Origin: Branchinecta lynchi
Lineage: Eukaryota > Arthropoda > Branchiopoda > Anostraca > Branchinectidae
Assembly: GCA_023053575.1 (NCBI GenBank)
Contig: JAKZAP010000018.1
Coordinates: forward strand, 13,854,202 to 13,918,201
Direction of reading: 5' to 3'
Length of the DNA: 64,000 nucleotides
Shown: positions 54,030 through 64,000 of the stretch, one piece after another
How positions within the stretch are numbered: the first letter of the stretch is position 1
How the letters are laid out: each line of letters begins with the position of its first letter
The notes under the pieces: model-generated
Seen by the model: only the letters and a program-made list of their open reading frames with translations
Told to the model about the DNA's origin: nothing
Database searches by the model: none
Made by a program: the position numbers and the translations under genes

Positions 54030-54280
54030 CCTAACGCCAGATACCCTATATGCCAAACGGTGGGTAACCATCCCTGACCTACTTCACTGTAAAAGAATCC
54101 TTTTTGGTTTATATCTGAGCTTAACAGAGAGCATCAATTTGTATTGGGTTTGGGTACCCAGCGTTTGGTGTAGGGTATGCTAAACTCATGGATTTCTGGT
54201 AAAGACTGGTATAGGATACTTGCTAAACACCGCATGCGGTTTCTACAGAATGACGAACTGGGTGTAGGGTATCGAATCAG
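54030..54280. repeat. Inverted repeat around GGGTA(A/C)CC
   Basis: 54040-54069 (GATACCCTATATGCC then AAACGGTGGGTAACC) is complemented by 54148-54180 (GGGTACCCAGCGTTTGGTG then TAGGGTATGC). A third partial copy, GGGTGTAGGGTATCG, is at 54259-54273. Small foldback element. Confidence 0.6.
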
Positions 54281-54415
54281 TAATCAACCCCAGGAACACT
54301 CTTTGCATTGTTAGCCTTAATAGATCTTGTGAGGTTTATTTGAAAGCTGAAATGAAATACAAAATTTGTAAGCCCCTATGGCACTTGCAAGGGTAGTTGG
54401 CATATGACTTAGCTA

Positions 54416-54921
54416 AAGCCCCGTTCACAAACATGCCTAGACAAGCACAGATGTCTAGGCGCGTGCCTAGCATCGCTGGTCATACCAATGCCTAGGCACA
54501 GATTTTGGGCCAGGCATGGAGTTCCTGACTCTAGAACTCGGTGCCTGGCTACGCCTGCCCGATGAAAAATTTGGCTCAAAATAGTACTATGAAGTAGTAC
54601 GAAAAAGTAGCATGGAGTACTTACGATGCTACTACATGCTTCTACTTCAAGGCTACTGTGTTACTGCATACTACTATATGCTACTATTAGCAAGACTGGA
54701 TGCTACTATGGCAAGACAGGATGCTACTAGATACTACTACATACGATTGGACAAGTCTGAGGCACATTAAATGATAGTGTTCTTTGCTATTACATAGTAT
54801 TACATGCAACGTTTTCATACTACTACCATACTACTACGCAGGCTACAAATTTTTCATCGGGTGACTACGTGCCTAGGCATCTCTGCTTGTGCTTGGCTAG
54901 GCATGCTTGTGAACGCAGCTT
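54416..54921. mobile_element. Foldback element with AAGC..CGTTCAC ends and TACTAC-rich core
   Basis: Left AAGCCCCGTTCACAAACATG then CCTAGACAAGCAC; right GTGCTTGGCTAGGCATGC then TTGTGAACGCAGCTT. CCTAGGCA palindromes recur in both arms. The core (54580-54835) is rich in GCTACTA/TACTACTA units, and ATTTTTCATCGGG is mirrored by CCCGATGAAAAATTT. No coding capacity. Confidence 0.82.
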
Positions 54922-54924
54922 CAG

Positions 54925-55677
54925 GTTTTAAAGTGCGACGTCTCAGACACGAGATCATCCTAAAGATCAACTTTCATCAAGATCCGATCACCCGTTCGCA
55001 AGTTAAAACTACCTAAATTTTTGGCTTCCCGCTCCCTCCACTCCCCCCCCCCCCCCCCCAGATGGTCGGATCGGGGAAGCTACTATTTTCTATTTAATCT
55101 GGTCGGGTCCCTGACATGCCTGCGAATTTTCGTCGTCCTAGCACATCAGGAAGCACCGAACTCGTGGGATCATTAGAAATTCGGACCCCCCCCCCCAAAC
55201 TCCCCCAAAGTGAGCGGATCCGTTCACGTTATGTCAGTAACGTATCTGGGACTTGTGCTTGTTCTTTTCACCAAGTTTCATCTGGATCTCTCCACTCTAA
55301 GCGTTTTCCAAGATTTCCGGTTTCCCGAACAAATCCTCCCCATGTCACCGGATCCGGTCTGGATTTAAAATTGAACGTCTGAGGTAGAATGTCGAAGAAC
55401 GTCGAGGTTTTCCGTTTACAAAATTTCATGAAGATCCGGTCACCCGTTCGTACGCTAAAATTATCTAATTTTTCCTAATGTTTCCGGATTCTCCCTCCAT
55501 CCACTCCCCTACAGATGGTCGGATCGGGTAAGCGACTATTTATAATTTAATCTGATCCGGTCCCTGATACGCCTGCCAAGTTTCATCGTCCTAGCTTCTA
55601 TGGAAGTGCCCGAACTAGCAAAACCGGGACCGACTGACGGACAGAAATTACAGTCGCTATATGATATATAGCGACCA
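54925..55677 (+). repeat. Family A modular repeat, 5'-truncated copy
   Basis: Begins in mid-module (GTGCGACGTCTCAGACACGA), abutting the foldback element. It contains AAGTTTCATC modules and C-runs at 55045-55058 and 55187-55194, and ends CGCTATATGATATATAGCG in place of the usual hairpin. Confidence 0.8.
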
Positions 55678-55779
55678 TAAAAACCGTACAGCGTTTGATT
55701 TCTTCTGTCTTGTGCCCGACAAGACAATACAGAACTTAAAACAAAGTTGTATTTCATTTGTATTTCTTATTTATGAAAA

Positions 55780-56007
55780 GAACCCGCAGTGCCGACAAGA
55801 TCACCTGAGGCCTGACAAAAGCATACAAAACTCGATTTATTCTTGTGTTTTGCCTAGAGAATGTTTGCAGAATCCGATTTCTTGCGTGTGTTCCCATGTT
55901 TGCCGGCGCTCCGCACCGACAATCTAGTAAGCTTTCGCACGACGAAAGTTCATTCTCAGGACCTTTGAGGTGGAGTCCCCCCCTCCCTCCCCATAGTGAC
56001 GCCCCTG
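55780..56007 (-). mobile_element. CAGGGGCGTCAC-type element
   Basis: Read on the minus strand it starts CAGGGGCGTCACTATGGGG and continues with AGGTCCTGAGAATGAAC, AAACATGGGAACACACGC and TATGCTTTTGTCAGGCCTCA, paralleling 47299-47460. The far end is not clear. Confidence 0.6.
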
Positions 56008-56180
56008 CCGAAGGGTCCAAAATCTTTTTACCTCATTAGTTTTGCTGACAATGGGATTTCTATCTTTTTTCAAGTGCGCATCTTAACCAAAAAAGAAAAA
56101 AAAAGACTTTCCCCTAATCCTCAAGGGCACAAGATCTATTCGAGGGGCTGCCAACTCTCCGCCACTTGGTGTACACCATG

Positions 56181-56376
56181 TTGCGCCACCCATCCGCCAC
56201 GCGCGCCACTCATCCACCACGCGCGCCACTCATCCGCCACGAACGCCACTCATCCGCCACGCGCGCCACTCATCAGCCACGCGCGCCACTCATCCGACAC
56301 ACGCGCCACTCATCCGCCACCCATCCGCCACGCGCACCACTCATCCGCCACGCGCGCCACCCGCCACCCGGTGTAC
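56181..56376. repeat. Minisatellite, 20-bp unit CGCCACGCGCGCCACTCATC
   Basis: About nine to ten units, some shortened. Because 20 is not a multiple of 3 the same peptide blocks (ATHPPRAPLI, HARHSSAT) appear in successive frames, and the ORFs are artefacts. Locally very GC-rich compared with its surroundings. Confidence 0.88.
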
Positions 56377-56599
56377 ATCGATTTTGAGAGTGGGCAACCC
56401 CTCGGATCTATTGTGCCTAAAGTGCGTTACTTACAAAGGAACACCTACCTCCCTTAAAGTATGCATCGTCATAGCAAAGTGCAATAAAACTTTCGACTAA
56501 ACGATACATTTCATGTCCCCAAGGGAATTTGAGCAATCTGGCCTGAAGGGTTTTGCTTACGAAAGATTACAACAAACCCGCGAGTTGACATATTTACAG

Positions 56600-56640
56600 T
56601 CATCTTCTGTCCCGGCCTTGCAAGTGTCGTATGAGCTTCA
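56600..56640 (-). repeat. Isolated family A end
   Basis: CTTGCAAGTGTCGTATGAGC then TTCAAGCTCCTGTTCT resembles the AACAAGAGCTACGAGCTC end of family A. No modules accompany it. A fragment of family A modules (AAGTTTCAGTCAGATCTG, ATTCCCCTCCCTCCA) occurs separately at 57130-57310. Confidence 0.5.
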
Positions 56641-57312
56641 AGCTCCTGTTCTTCTGACCAAGGTACATTCCAGATCACTCCATTGAATAAAATATTCACA
56701 AATACACATGCACGAAACATATTTACTAATACACTTACAAGATATGACCAGAAATTATGTAAATTTCGGGCAGAAAATTTAGCAGGACATGGAGAAAACT
56801 GATTGCCAGTGTTTCTCTCGGAGAGACGCAAGGAAGACGGGAGGGGAGGGGGGAATAGACGGACCATCTGGGTACAACATATTGTCTTCGTTCCAAAAAA
56901 TTTTGAAAGAGTATTTCTGCGGTCAGTTCATTTAGGAACGTCCAGTTTAATGAGAGCCTCTTCATATCTAATATCATGATCACCGAGAATTATTCTCACT
57001 GCTCTCTTTCATACATTTTTCAGGCGAACACAAAGTTTGCAGAAAGAGAAGAATGTCAAATCAGTGAAGCATATTCTACATGAGGACGGACATAAGCTTT
57101 AAAATAACACAGGATGCATTTAGCCACTTAGCAAGTTTCAGTCAGATCTGAAAGTCTTGCAAGCCAAAATATTCAAGATTCCCCTCCCTCCATCACCAGG
57201 ATAACAGGATTAAGAAAGTGACTGTATCCGTGTCAACCTGGTCGATCCCTGATATGCCTCTTCAACGTCCTATATAGCATATCTGCAACCACTCTAACTA
57301 GGGTTCACCGTC
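56641..57312. other. Mostly unassigned, ends in family A module fragment
   Basis: No gene recognised. The last 190 bp are diverged family A modules in plus orientation. Confidence 0.4.
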
Positions 57313-57644
57313 AGAAGCGTTACTAGCCAAAATGTTTTTTTTTGGGGGGGGGGGGCAAGGTATTTACAGACTGGCTGGTCTATTTTCCGACTGTTTTTTC
57401 AGATAAAAAGTAAATTATTGAGAAAAACGACTTTGTTGACTTAAAATTGGCTGACTTTAAGAAAACCTACTATTTTTAAGAAAATACCGACTATCTTTAC
57501 GAGAAATCGACTGTTTAAACAAAAAAAATCGACTGTTCTTACAAAAAATCGCGGAACTTCGCGCCGACTCGGCTATTTCTTTACCGACTGGCCAACAACA
57601 TTCGGGTGGGGGGGGAGGCTCCTTCCCTAGTCATGACGCCCCTG
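57313..57644. mobile_element. CAGGGGCGTCAC-type element, diverged left end
   Basis: Left CAGAAGCGTTACTAGCC, right CTAGTCATGACGCCCCTG, with G-runs near 57344-57355 and 57606-57615. The interior repeats a CGACT(A/G)TTTTTA(C/A)-type motif six or more times between 57375 and 57560. Confidence 0.65.
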
Positions 57645-57708
57645 CCTCCAGTTGCCAACCTAACCTAAGAACCGTTTTAGCGAGTTAAGCGTCACTCGTA
57701 ATATAAGA

Positions 57709-59278
57709 GCCGCGTTTTGTAAACAACCCGTTCTCTATCCCATTCTCCTATAATCGTTTTTAGCAAAACCCCGTCGTGTTATTGTCCGTTTTTAGCAGAA
57801 AGGAGAACGAGTTGTACCTCATTATGTATTTCGTTCTGCTGAATGATCAACGGAATAGGAACCTCAGTTTTGCATTCTCATCCCGTTCTGCTTTGTATCG
57901 GGAACAGGTCCTTCAGCAAAATGGATTAAAGCAGCCATTTTTTTACGAAATTAATGAAGAAGAAAAAGGGTGCATGGAATGGACCTTCCTATTTTCAATG
58001 ACCCAGGAAAAAAAAATTCCAAAAATGTTTGGGCAATGCTAACAACGGAGTATAATACATACTAAAATGTTAGAATAGAGATGGTGGCATCTAGGAAAGA
58101 AAGAAGGGAGAGAGGTGCTACTAGAAAAGCAACAGTAGAAAAGTTAAAACAGAAGAGGAAAGTGGGAAAGAAGGATGAAACAGACATTAAATATTCAAAT
58201 AAGATGAAAATAAGTCCTCTTTTACAGGCTTACGAACCAGAATAGCCTTTGCTGCAACCCACACTATAAGGTTTGAAGCCAGGCTGACCATTCATTACGA
58301 ACGTTTTACAAGTTGTTTTATAAGATAAAAAAAACTGTGCGTGAATGGAAAAGGCATTGAGTGTTTGCTGACCCTCAGGCCCCCAAGGGAGCCCTGAGCC
58401 TGAGCTATCCAGGAAAAACAAAATCAAAAAGTGGTACTCGACGCCATGGTTCAAAGATCATAGGCCTATTCTCGCCGTTCCGCGAGGACTCCTCGGGGAA
58501 TCGAAGGGAACGGCGAGAATAGAGGGAGTCACTCCGCGCGGACTCCGCGTACAGAAAAAGCAAGAACACGCGGAATGCTTCCAAAATGGATTTTGTTCGA
58601 AAACAAAATATGCAGTGGACGAAATTAGTCTGGATCCGCTTTATTATTGGTTTTGTTTATTCTGATTGCTTTTAATTAATTTTACATTGCACTAAAACCA
58701 GCGAAAACTGATTCCCCTCCGAGTCTGAAAGGGAGTCCTTTCTGATGATGTTGATGATAATCGAAGCATTCCCCGTCCGTGGGGACTCGCGAGAATACGG
58801 GGAGTGAGTCCCCGGGACAAACAAAAACGCGGGGACTCCTCAAGTGGAGTCCTTGGGGAACGGCGAGAATACGCCTCTAGGCTCAAATGCGCCTTGAAGA
58901 CACTCGATACTCGAACAATGGGTCATTATCTCGGATTAAAACGTGTTTAGTTTTCACGATTGACCTTGGTCAACTGATATGACGCAACCAAGCTTCACAG
59001 TTCTGGTGAGAAACTGTTTTATTCTGGATATTTTTCCTGGGTAGCTCTGAGCTGCCTTGGAAAGCCAGGGGTCAGCTGCCCCCCCCCCCCCCTCCCTACC
59101 TGTAAATCGTACGCAAATGCAGATTTTTAGTTACTATCCCCTCAGTTTAAAGGTGTAATAGGCATTTTTTGTAACAACATCAACGGAGAACGAGATTGAG
59201 ACTCATTCAACAAAAAACGGGCTTATAGACAGAACGGAGAACGGCGTAAGGAAAACGGAGTTTTACAAAAAACGCGGC
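57709..59278. mobile_element. 1.57-kb element with GCCGCGTTTT termini
   Basis: Left GCCGCGTTTTGTAAAC, right GTTTTACAAAAAACGCGGC, with TAAG on both outer sides (57704-57707, 59279-59282) as a possible target duplication. CGTTCTCC/GGAGAACG motifs follow inside each end. A different MITE (58462-58876) is nested in it. No transposase is recognised; the ORF at 57776-58042 has no known domain. Confidence 0.72.
58462..58876. mobile_element. Nested MITE with ATTCTCGCCGTTCC termini
   Basis: Left AGGCCTATTCTCGCCGTTCC, right GGAACGGCGAGAATACGCCT. A sub-terminal copy of GGAACGGCGAGAAT also occurs at 58509, next to the left end, forming a small hairpin with it. GAGTCC/GGACTC motifs recur throughout. Confidence 0.8.
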
Positions 59279-59311
59279 TAAGGTCATCTTGACCATAACA
59301 GTATCAGTCAT

Positions 59312-60342
59312 CTAGTAACGACCTATTTGTTTGACTTCAGCACGGCACCACCATTTTCGGCACACATTTTGAATTCCATCCTTGTGGGTAATCTGGGTAA
59401 ACCTCTCTGGAGAAGAAAAAACTAAGACCCAAACCAGGCATTTTACTATATAGTACAGTACAGTAGAGGTTTGCTCATTTTGCATAGTTTTAAAATTTTC
59501 TTCTACCCGTTTGACTGACCTGCTTAAATTTAAAATATTGTCGGCATAACATATGAGAGAAATGCCAATGGCTTGGAGAACACATGAAAAAAGATGAACA
59601 AAGACAAGGACACTATTATTGAACAGTATTGGCGAGGAGATAGCCCCCTGCCGAGTACCCTTACGAAGTGGGATTGAATGACCACAGTGATAAGGGTGAG
59701 GTGAATGTGTTAAATTTTGAGGCAGCTTAAGCCTTACTCGGAGCCGGCCAAGCCGCGAGTACATATTCCACAAGGACATTATTACAGAGCGATTTACACC
59801 TCGCTTCGCCGCATGCAAAGTATGGCAGCGTGAATCAAAGAGTCGAAAGCTCGACGAACATCGTGACCGGCCAAGACCAAACTTTCCCTCGAATTTTCGT
59901 CATCAATCACCGCTGATGCTACCACGGCAAGTGCATGCGTGCAGCTGATACCTGGTTGAAATCCGAACTGTGAAGGGGGGACATAGCACTTATTACGCAA
60001 CTCATCAATAAACAACAATTCATAAATTTTACACAAAGTCGTGGACACTGTAATTAGACGGAAGCTCGAGCATTGTGGCGTCGCATTAGATTTTCCTTTT
60101 TTCGGAACTGGAGTAAGGTCCCCCATAAAAAATGTTGTAGGGACAATGCTAGTGTCAAAAATCTTTTGCATTAATAAACATATGTGGTCAGCAAACAGAG
60201 AGCTACCGTTAATAACATGAAGAGCGCTAACATTGTCAATACCCGAAGATCGCTTTCGCTTTAGGCGAGAAATCGCTGTTATGACAGATTCTCGTGAAAC
60301 TAAGAAATTACAAGCCGGATGTGCGTTAAGAAATTCTGTCAA
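59312..60342 (-). mobile_element. LINE reverse transcriptase in two overlapping frames, catalytic site mutated
   Basis: The first frame (60342-59794) has FLVSRESVITAISRLKRKRS, SGIDNVSALHV, FMGDLTPVPKKGKS, FRLITVSTTLCKIYELL, QFGFQPGISCTHAL and VRRAFDSLIHAAI. The second (59818-59312) continues with YSRLGRLRVRLK, IPLRKGTRQGAISSPILFN and ISLICYADNILNLS. The polymerase is interrupted by a frameshift near 59800, and the catalytic YADD is YADN. A decayed insertion. The block order is that of a jockey/CR1-like LINE, of a family not seen elsewhere in the window. Confidence 0.9.
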
Positions 60343-60954
60343 GAGGACGCTCAGCCTGACCAGTTAGCCTGGTATCGAATATTCAGATACCATGGTCCGA
60401 CCGTGGTAACTGATCGTGGGATCTGAAAAGTCCTCTCACTTTCATCAATTTCTGTCAAATTAGTGAGAAAGAAGTTTATAATTGGATATCAGTTTATCTT
60501 TTGGGATGACATCGAAAAGTGCAATTTCAGCAATAGTCGTTTTTGCAGAACAACTGTATATCAGATACTACGGTCACTGCAAACACGACTAATTGAAGAT
60601 CCAGTTACCATGGTAACAGATACCACTGTATTTGCAAAAATGCAACTAGTGTTAGCGACTGAACTGTCACCTGGTTTTCCTTTCACAATTTGAATACTTT
60701 GCCAGGAGGAACTCATTTTTAGCCAAGGAGATTGCGGTTCGAACAAACAGATGCCTCAGAAGAACCACATTTGTAATTCAACTGTTCAAAGTTAAATACA
60801 TTTGTTATTAAATTTCGGCTCAAAGCTTATGCCAGGATAGCCCTGAAAAAGTTGGATATTAGCTGATATCAAGTTTTGTATTTTTCCTTTCCATTTGCCT
60901 GTTTTTATAAGCAAGTAACAAAGTCAGCAGGGTAGTGAAACAATTAGTGAAGTG
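60343..60954. other. Unassigned, small imperfect inverted repeat
   Basis: 60355-60440 (ACCAGTTAGCCTGGTATCGA, CAGATACCATGGT) partly mirrors 60590-60640 (GTTACCATGGTAACAGATAC). Nothing coding. Confidence 0.35.
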
Positions 60955-61095
60955 CAGGGGCGTGACTATGGGGGGTGGACTCCCCCCCTCCCGAAGGTCC
61001 TGAGAAGGTTGGCTGAGATGATGCGCACTTTAAGGGCACTAGAGATTCATCTGTAACGAATATTCTTGAAACACAAATGATGACAAGCTCATCGG
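60955..61095. repeat. CAGGGGCG end joined to a satellite unit
   Basis: CAGGGGCGTGACTATGGGG and CCCGAAGGTCCTGAGAAGG (MITE left end) pass at about 61015 into TGATGCGCACTTTAAGGGCA, a unit of the satellite at 35395-35945. Confidence 0.6.
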
Positions 61096-61325
61096 CCAGC
61101 CTAACATTAAAGCTGCAATTTGTACTACACAAACTGACAAATACCAAGCAGTGTGAAAGAAAAGCACAATGCAGGCAAAACTGCTACACCAAAGATGCTA
61201 AACTACAAGATATGCCGAAGATAGCTTATACAAGACAATTGAGACACGACAGATAGGCTACAGATGAACCAAGTTTGCAAGCATTCAGATCAAACTCTAT
61301 CCCACAACTACCAACACAAATACTC

Positions 61326-61510
61326 TTGATGACTATCTATCCTTGCCGATGCAAAATCTCCGGCCTCTCGGGGTACCTGGCGGTAGAAAGGAAGAAGTGG
61401 TGTCACAGCTGCGCCTAAAGATCGCCGTGATTGCTTGAAAGAGGATTGAGTCGTTACGGACACGCTTTCTCCTTCTTCCGGAGGATCACTGGCGTGTCTT
61501 GGACTTAGTC
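61326..61510 (+). repeat. Dispersed repeat F, uninterrupted copy
   Basis: Matches 9880-10005 and 10215-10290 joined: CTCTTGATGACTATCTATCC, CGGCCTCTCGGGGTACCTGG, GTTACGGACACGCTTTCTCC, GGATCACTGGCGTGTCTTGG. Confidence 0.72.
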
Positions 61511-61983
61511 ATATAAAGTATTGCAGCGATCAAACGACGACAAACGCGCGATAAGGTTTCAGCTTGTATTGGACAAAGGGGAAGGATAGAGACTGGTACC
61601 GCCACCTGGTTTTTCCGAAAATTGGTTGACAAATTTTATTGAGTTGTTCGCTAGGCAGTTGTTGAACGCATTCTGCCTCCTTGAGCCAGTAAATTTAGAT
61701 GAGACTTTTTGTTTATATTGTATGTTTGAAAGCAGCAACTGCATGTCTCCTCCCCTATATGTACTTCTCGTTGGGTTTTCGTACTTCATGCTAATTTCCT
61801 GTATCAGTCGGACTCCGGGCTTTGGACGCCGTATGAATATCTGCAATGGGTGCTAGTCTATTTTCTAAGTGTATGATTGATTGATTGCAAGTTTTCTCCC
61901 AGACCGGAGGCAGGCTATTAAACCGAATGGTTCAGTTTTTGCAGTCGAAACGATAACATTCGGTACCCCCCCCCCCCCCCCCC
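61511..61983. other. Unassigned
   Basis: Includes a run of about 18 C at 61967-61984 directly before the LINE fragment. ORFs in both strands look random. Confidence 0.35.
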
Positions 61984-62400
61984 CAGGGAACCAAGTTGGG
62001 TCCTCTTATTTTTCTTTGTTTCGTTAATAGTGTTGCCGAAGATTTCCTTAATAGGTAATACATTTGCAGATGATCTTTCCCTTCTCTTTATTTTCAAGCT
62101 TCCTTCCTCACTTGCGAGCAGTTCAAGTCCGGTACAAAACTCCGTCACTTCCCTTAAAGCTCAACTGTTAAGCATGAAAATGCTAATTATTGATAGGAAG
62201 TCTTCGGTTATGAGGTTTAGCACGACTGAGAAGAGAAACTGCTGAATATCAGTCATCCATTGGAGCATTGTAAATTCTTACCTTGGGATAATGATCGATG
62301 CCGATCTGAAATGGAATTCTCATGTTGAAAATATTATCTCTAAAAATTTTTTTTTAATTAAATCCCTTTTGTGTAGGTGCATTTAATTTTTTTTTTTATT
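61984..62400 (+). mobile_element. LINE reverse-transcriptase fragment, frameshifted
   Basis: QGTKLGPLIFLCFVNSV (61985-62035), then in another frame NTFADDLSLLF (62058-62090), then in a third TLGIMIDADLKWNSHVENII (62282-62342). These are the consecutive RT blocks QGTxLGPLLF, FADD and (L)GVxIDxxLxWxxH of CR1/jockey-type LINEs, with the catalytic FADD intact but frames broken. Ends in T-rich sequence. Confidence 0.82.
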
Positions 62401-63165
62401 CAGTCCAGTTTAAATATGAAGAGGCCATCATTAGCATAGGCGTCGCAAGTGCATTTTCGTGGGGGGTGGGGGGAGAGGGGGGGGGGGTGCAGAGCCAAAA
62501 TTTGTACGAATCTTTCAAAATTATTTCCGAATACTAGTAACTGAGAACTCGAGCTTTAAACTATTAAACTATTGAACAGAAAAGAATACATACAAAGAGT
62601 AACACAAAAGGGCAGCATAAAAGATGATTATCCAGCTTCTAGGAGTCGTTTTTACGCATCCCACTTGGACAATACATTGCAGGGCACGACTGCAATAGCA
62701 GCTTCTATTTCTAAATCCAATTTTTGTTTTCCATGTAGGCTAAAACGTAATTGCTTCTCCTACAAATTCTGTCTTTTAACGTGGATTAAACAATCCTAAA
62801 AATTTCCAGAAACCGGATGCAGAGTGTACACCTCCCGGCAGCAGCAGCTACTGTAGTCTAGTCATTACTGCCCATTATCACGTAAAGTGAGCGATTTGGC
62901 TTCTTCCTATTAATTATTTCCATGCTGGTTCTAGCTTTTAGTGTTACTCAAATCCCAATCCTAAAACTGGCTTAAAACCCCAGTTAATGACAACAAAATA
63001 GTGAATATTACAACAGCGTCGCAGGCAGAATTTTCCCAACATGTATGATTAGAGCGTGTTGTCGGGATCTAAAATAAAGTAAGGACTCTCAATGAAATAA
63101 ATGAGTCCTTTTGTCTGCGACTGTCCTTCACTCTAAATCTTCCGAGTTTCCAGGTTCGTGGTAAC
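62401..63165. other. Unassigned
   Basis: GGCGTCGCAAGTGC with G-runs at 62437-62488 may be another CAGGGGCG-type fragment. The rest holds no recognised feature. Confidence 0.35.
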
Positions 63166-63700
63166 CATCATGTCCTGGCAATTACACGGAATAAACTACG
63201 AATCCCGGTTAGTATACCTAATAAATTAGGACCGATAGCCTATTCGGGATTCCGTATAACTACCGAATCCCGGTTATTATACCGAATAGTTTTGGTATCG
63301 AAAAACTACCGAATAATATTCGTGTTCGGTATAATTTCGTCGAAACTAGAACAAGTCCAATCCTGAAAATTTTATACCGAACCGCAATCATGATACCGAA
63401 AATTTTGGACCGATAGCCTATTCGTATTCTGTGTAACTACCGAATATCCATAAATATACCGAGAAGTTCTGGCATCGAAAAATTACCAAGTGATTTCAGT
63501 AAATTTGCTCACCGAATTCGTGATGACTACCGAATCCTGGTAATTATACCGAATCCCGATCATTCTACCGAATAGATTTGTACTGACGGACTATTTGGAA
63601 TTCTGTTCAACTATCGAATCCCCCTAAATATACCGAATAGTTCTGGTATCAAACAAATACCCAACAGTTTTTTTTTTGTTTTTTTTTACCGAACCTCAAA
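63166..63700. repeat. Satellite-like tandem, three units of about 175-180 bp
   Basis: GACCGATAGCCTATTCGGGA (63230), GACCGATAGCCTATTCGTAT (63409) and ACTGACGGACTATTTGGAAT (63583) start successive units. Each goes on with ACTACCGAATCC-like and TATACCGAATAGTT(C/T)TGG blocks. ACCGAAT is reused several times inside each unit. Confidence 0.8.
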
Positions 63701-63714
63701 AACTAGTTTTCCGT

Positions 63715-63960
63715 CCAGAAAATACAGTTCAGAAGAATTAAGCGTGTCTCCTTAACCCTCGGTCGAACCTCAGATCAACTTCAAATAAAACTTTTACTTT
63801 TATGAATTTCCAGTTATGGCCTGATTCCGGGGAACTTCCGGCGCGAAAATAATTTTCATATTCGGATTCAGCATGTCTCCTTGCCCCTTTATCTGAAACT
63901 CGGTCACCTACCCCGTACAGAGCCCATCTACGAACATGACCTGTCTTTGATCCATTCGAT
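63715..63960 (+). repeat. Family B modular repeat, truncated copy
   Basis: Two modules with GCGTGTCTCCTTAACCC and GCATGTCTCCTTGCCCC, then AGCCCATCTACGAACATGAC, the usual next block of family B. It stops before the GGGATCCCA end. Confidence 0.7.
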
Positions 63961-64000
63961 CTCATTAAACTGGGACTCGTAACTGACTACTAGAAAATCT

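Noticed and set aside
56166..56457. His/Arg/Pro repeat protein
   Set aside because: Produced by the 20-bp minisatellite; the period is not a multiple of three.

Overview
This window looks like a gene-poor, repeat-rich stretch of an invertebrate animal nuclear genome. The genes are split by large introns with GT/AG borders. There are no operons, Shine-Dalgarno sites or bacterial genes. Two recognisable proteins are animal-type: a Na+/Ca2+ exchanger and a CTP:phosphocholine cytidylyltransferase. The cytidylyltransferase reads closest to protostome versions (HQGH active site, FGRE near the end of the lipid-binding helix). I cannot name the phylum.

Layout. Bases 2-1192 hold a LINE reverse transcriptase, followed by repeats. 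Bases 3724-5461 (minus) are the long first coding exon of an SLC8-type exchanger; the later exons are not recognised in the window. From 42662 down to 11931 (minus) lies a choline-phosphate cytidylyltransferase gene. I assembled it from seven short exons whose splice sites and reading phases fit together: the end of the N-terminal region, the whole catalytic core, the lipid-binding helix and the acidic tail. Only the N-terminal coding exon(s) are missing. Its six introns (about 1.9-10 kb) contain most of the repeats in the window. Bases 52254-52823 (plus) encode an intact 189-residue protein with one C-terminal membrane segment, of unknown family.

Almost everything else is mobile or repetitive DNA. 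I see at least seven decayed LINE fragments (RTE/CR1/jockey-like reverse transcriptases). A broken Penelope-like element lies at about 41.1-42.3 kb. Related short elements with inverted ends carry hammerhead ribozyme motifs (15.9, 16.05, 24.55, 29.2, 36.3, 36.9, 41.2 and 42.1 kb); the 29.2 kb copy has a complete catalytic core and a perfect 9-bp stem I. There are several DNA-transposon-like inverted-repeat elements, one with a hAT-like 8-bp target duplication (46.0-46.7 kb), and a pair sharing TA target sites (16.4 and 42.3 kb). A tRNA-Thr-like sequence sits inside a small composite insertion (26.3-26.6 kb). Two large modular repeat families dominate. Family A has C-tract-rich AAGTTTCATC modules, a GAGCT palindrome at one end and a hairpin at the other. 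Family B has tandem modules of about 120 bp containing CCGGATTCCGG and ends at GGGATCCCA.

How it works together. The exchanger (membrane Ca2+ extrusion) and the cytidylyltransferase (rate-limiting step of phosphatidylcholine synthesis) are unrelated neighbours on the same strand. The most interesting biology is the hammerhead-bearing Penelope-type elements and how deeply repeats have entered the cytidylyltransferase introns, in one case to within about 20 bp of a splice acceptor. Coordinates of repeats are approximate unless a terminal repeat or target duplication is stated.
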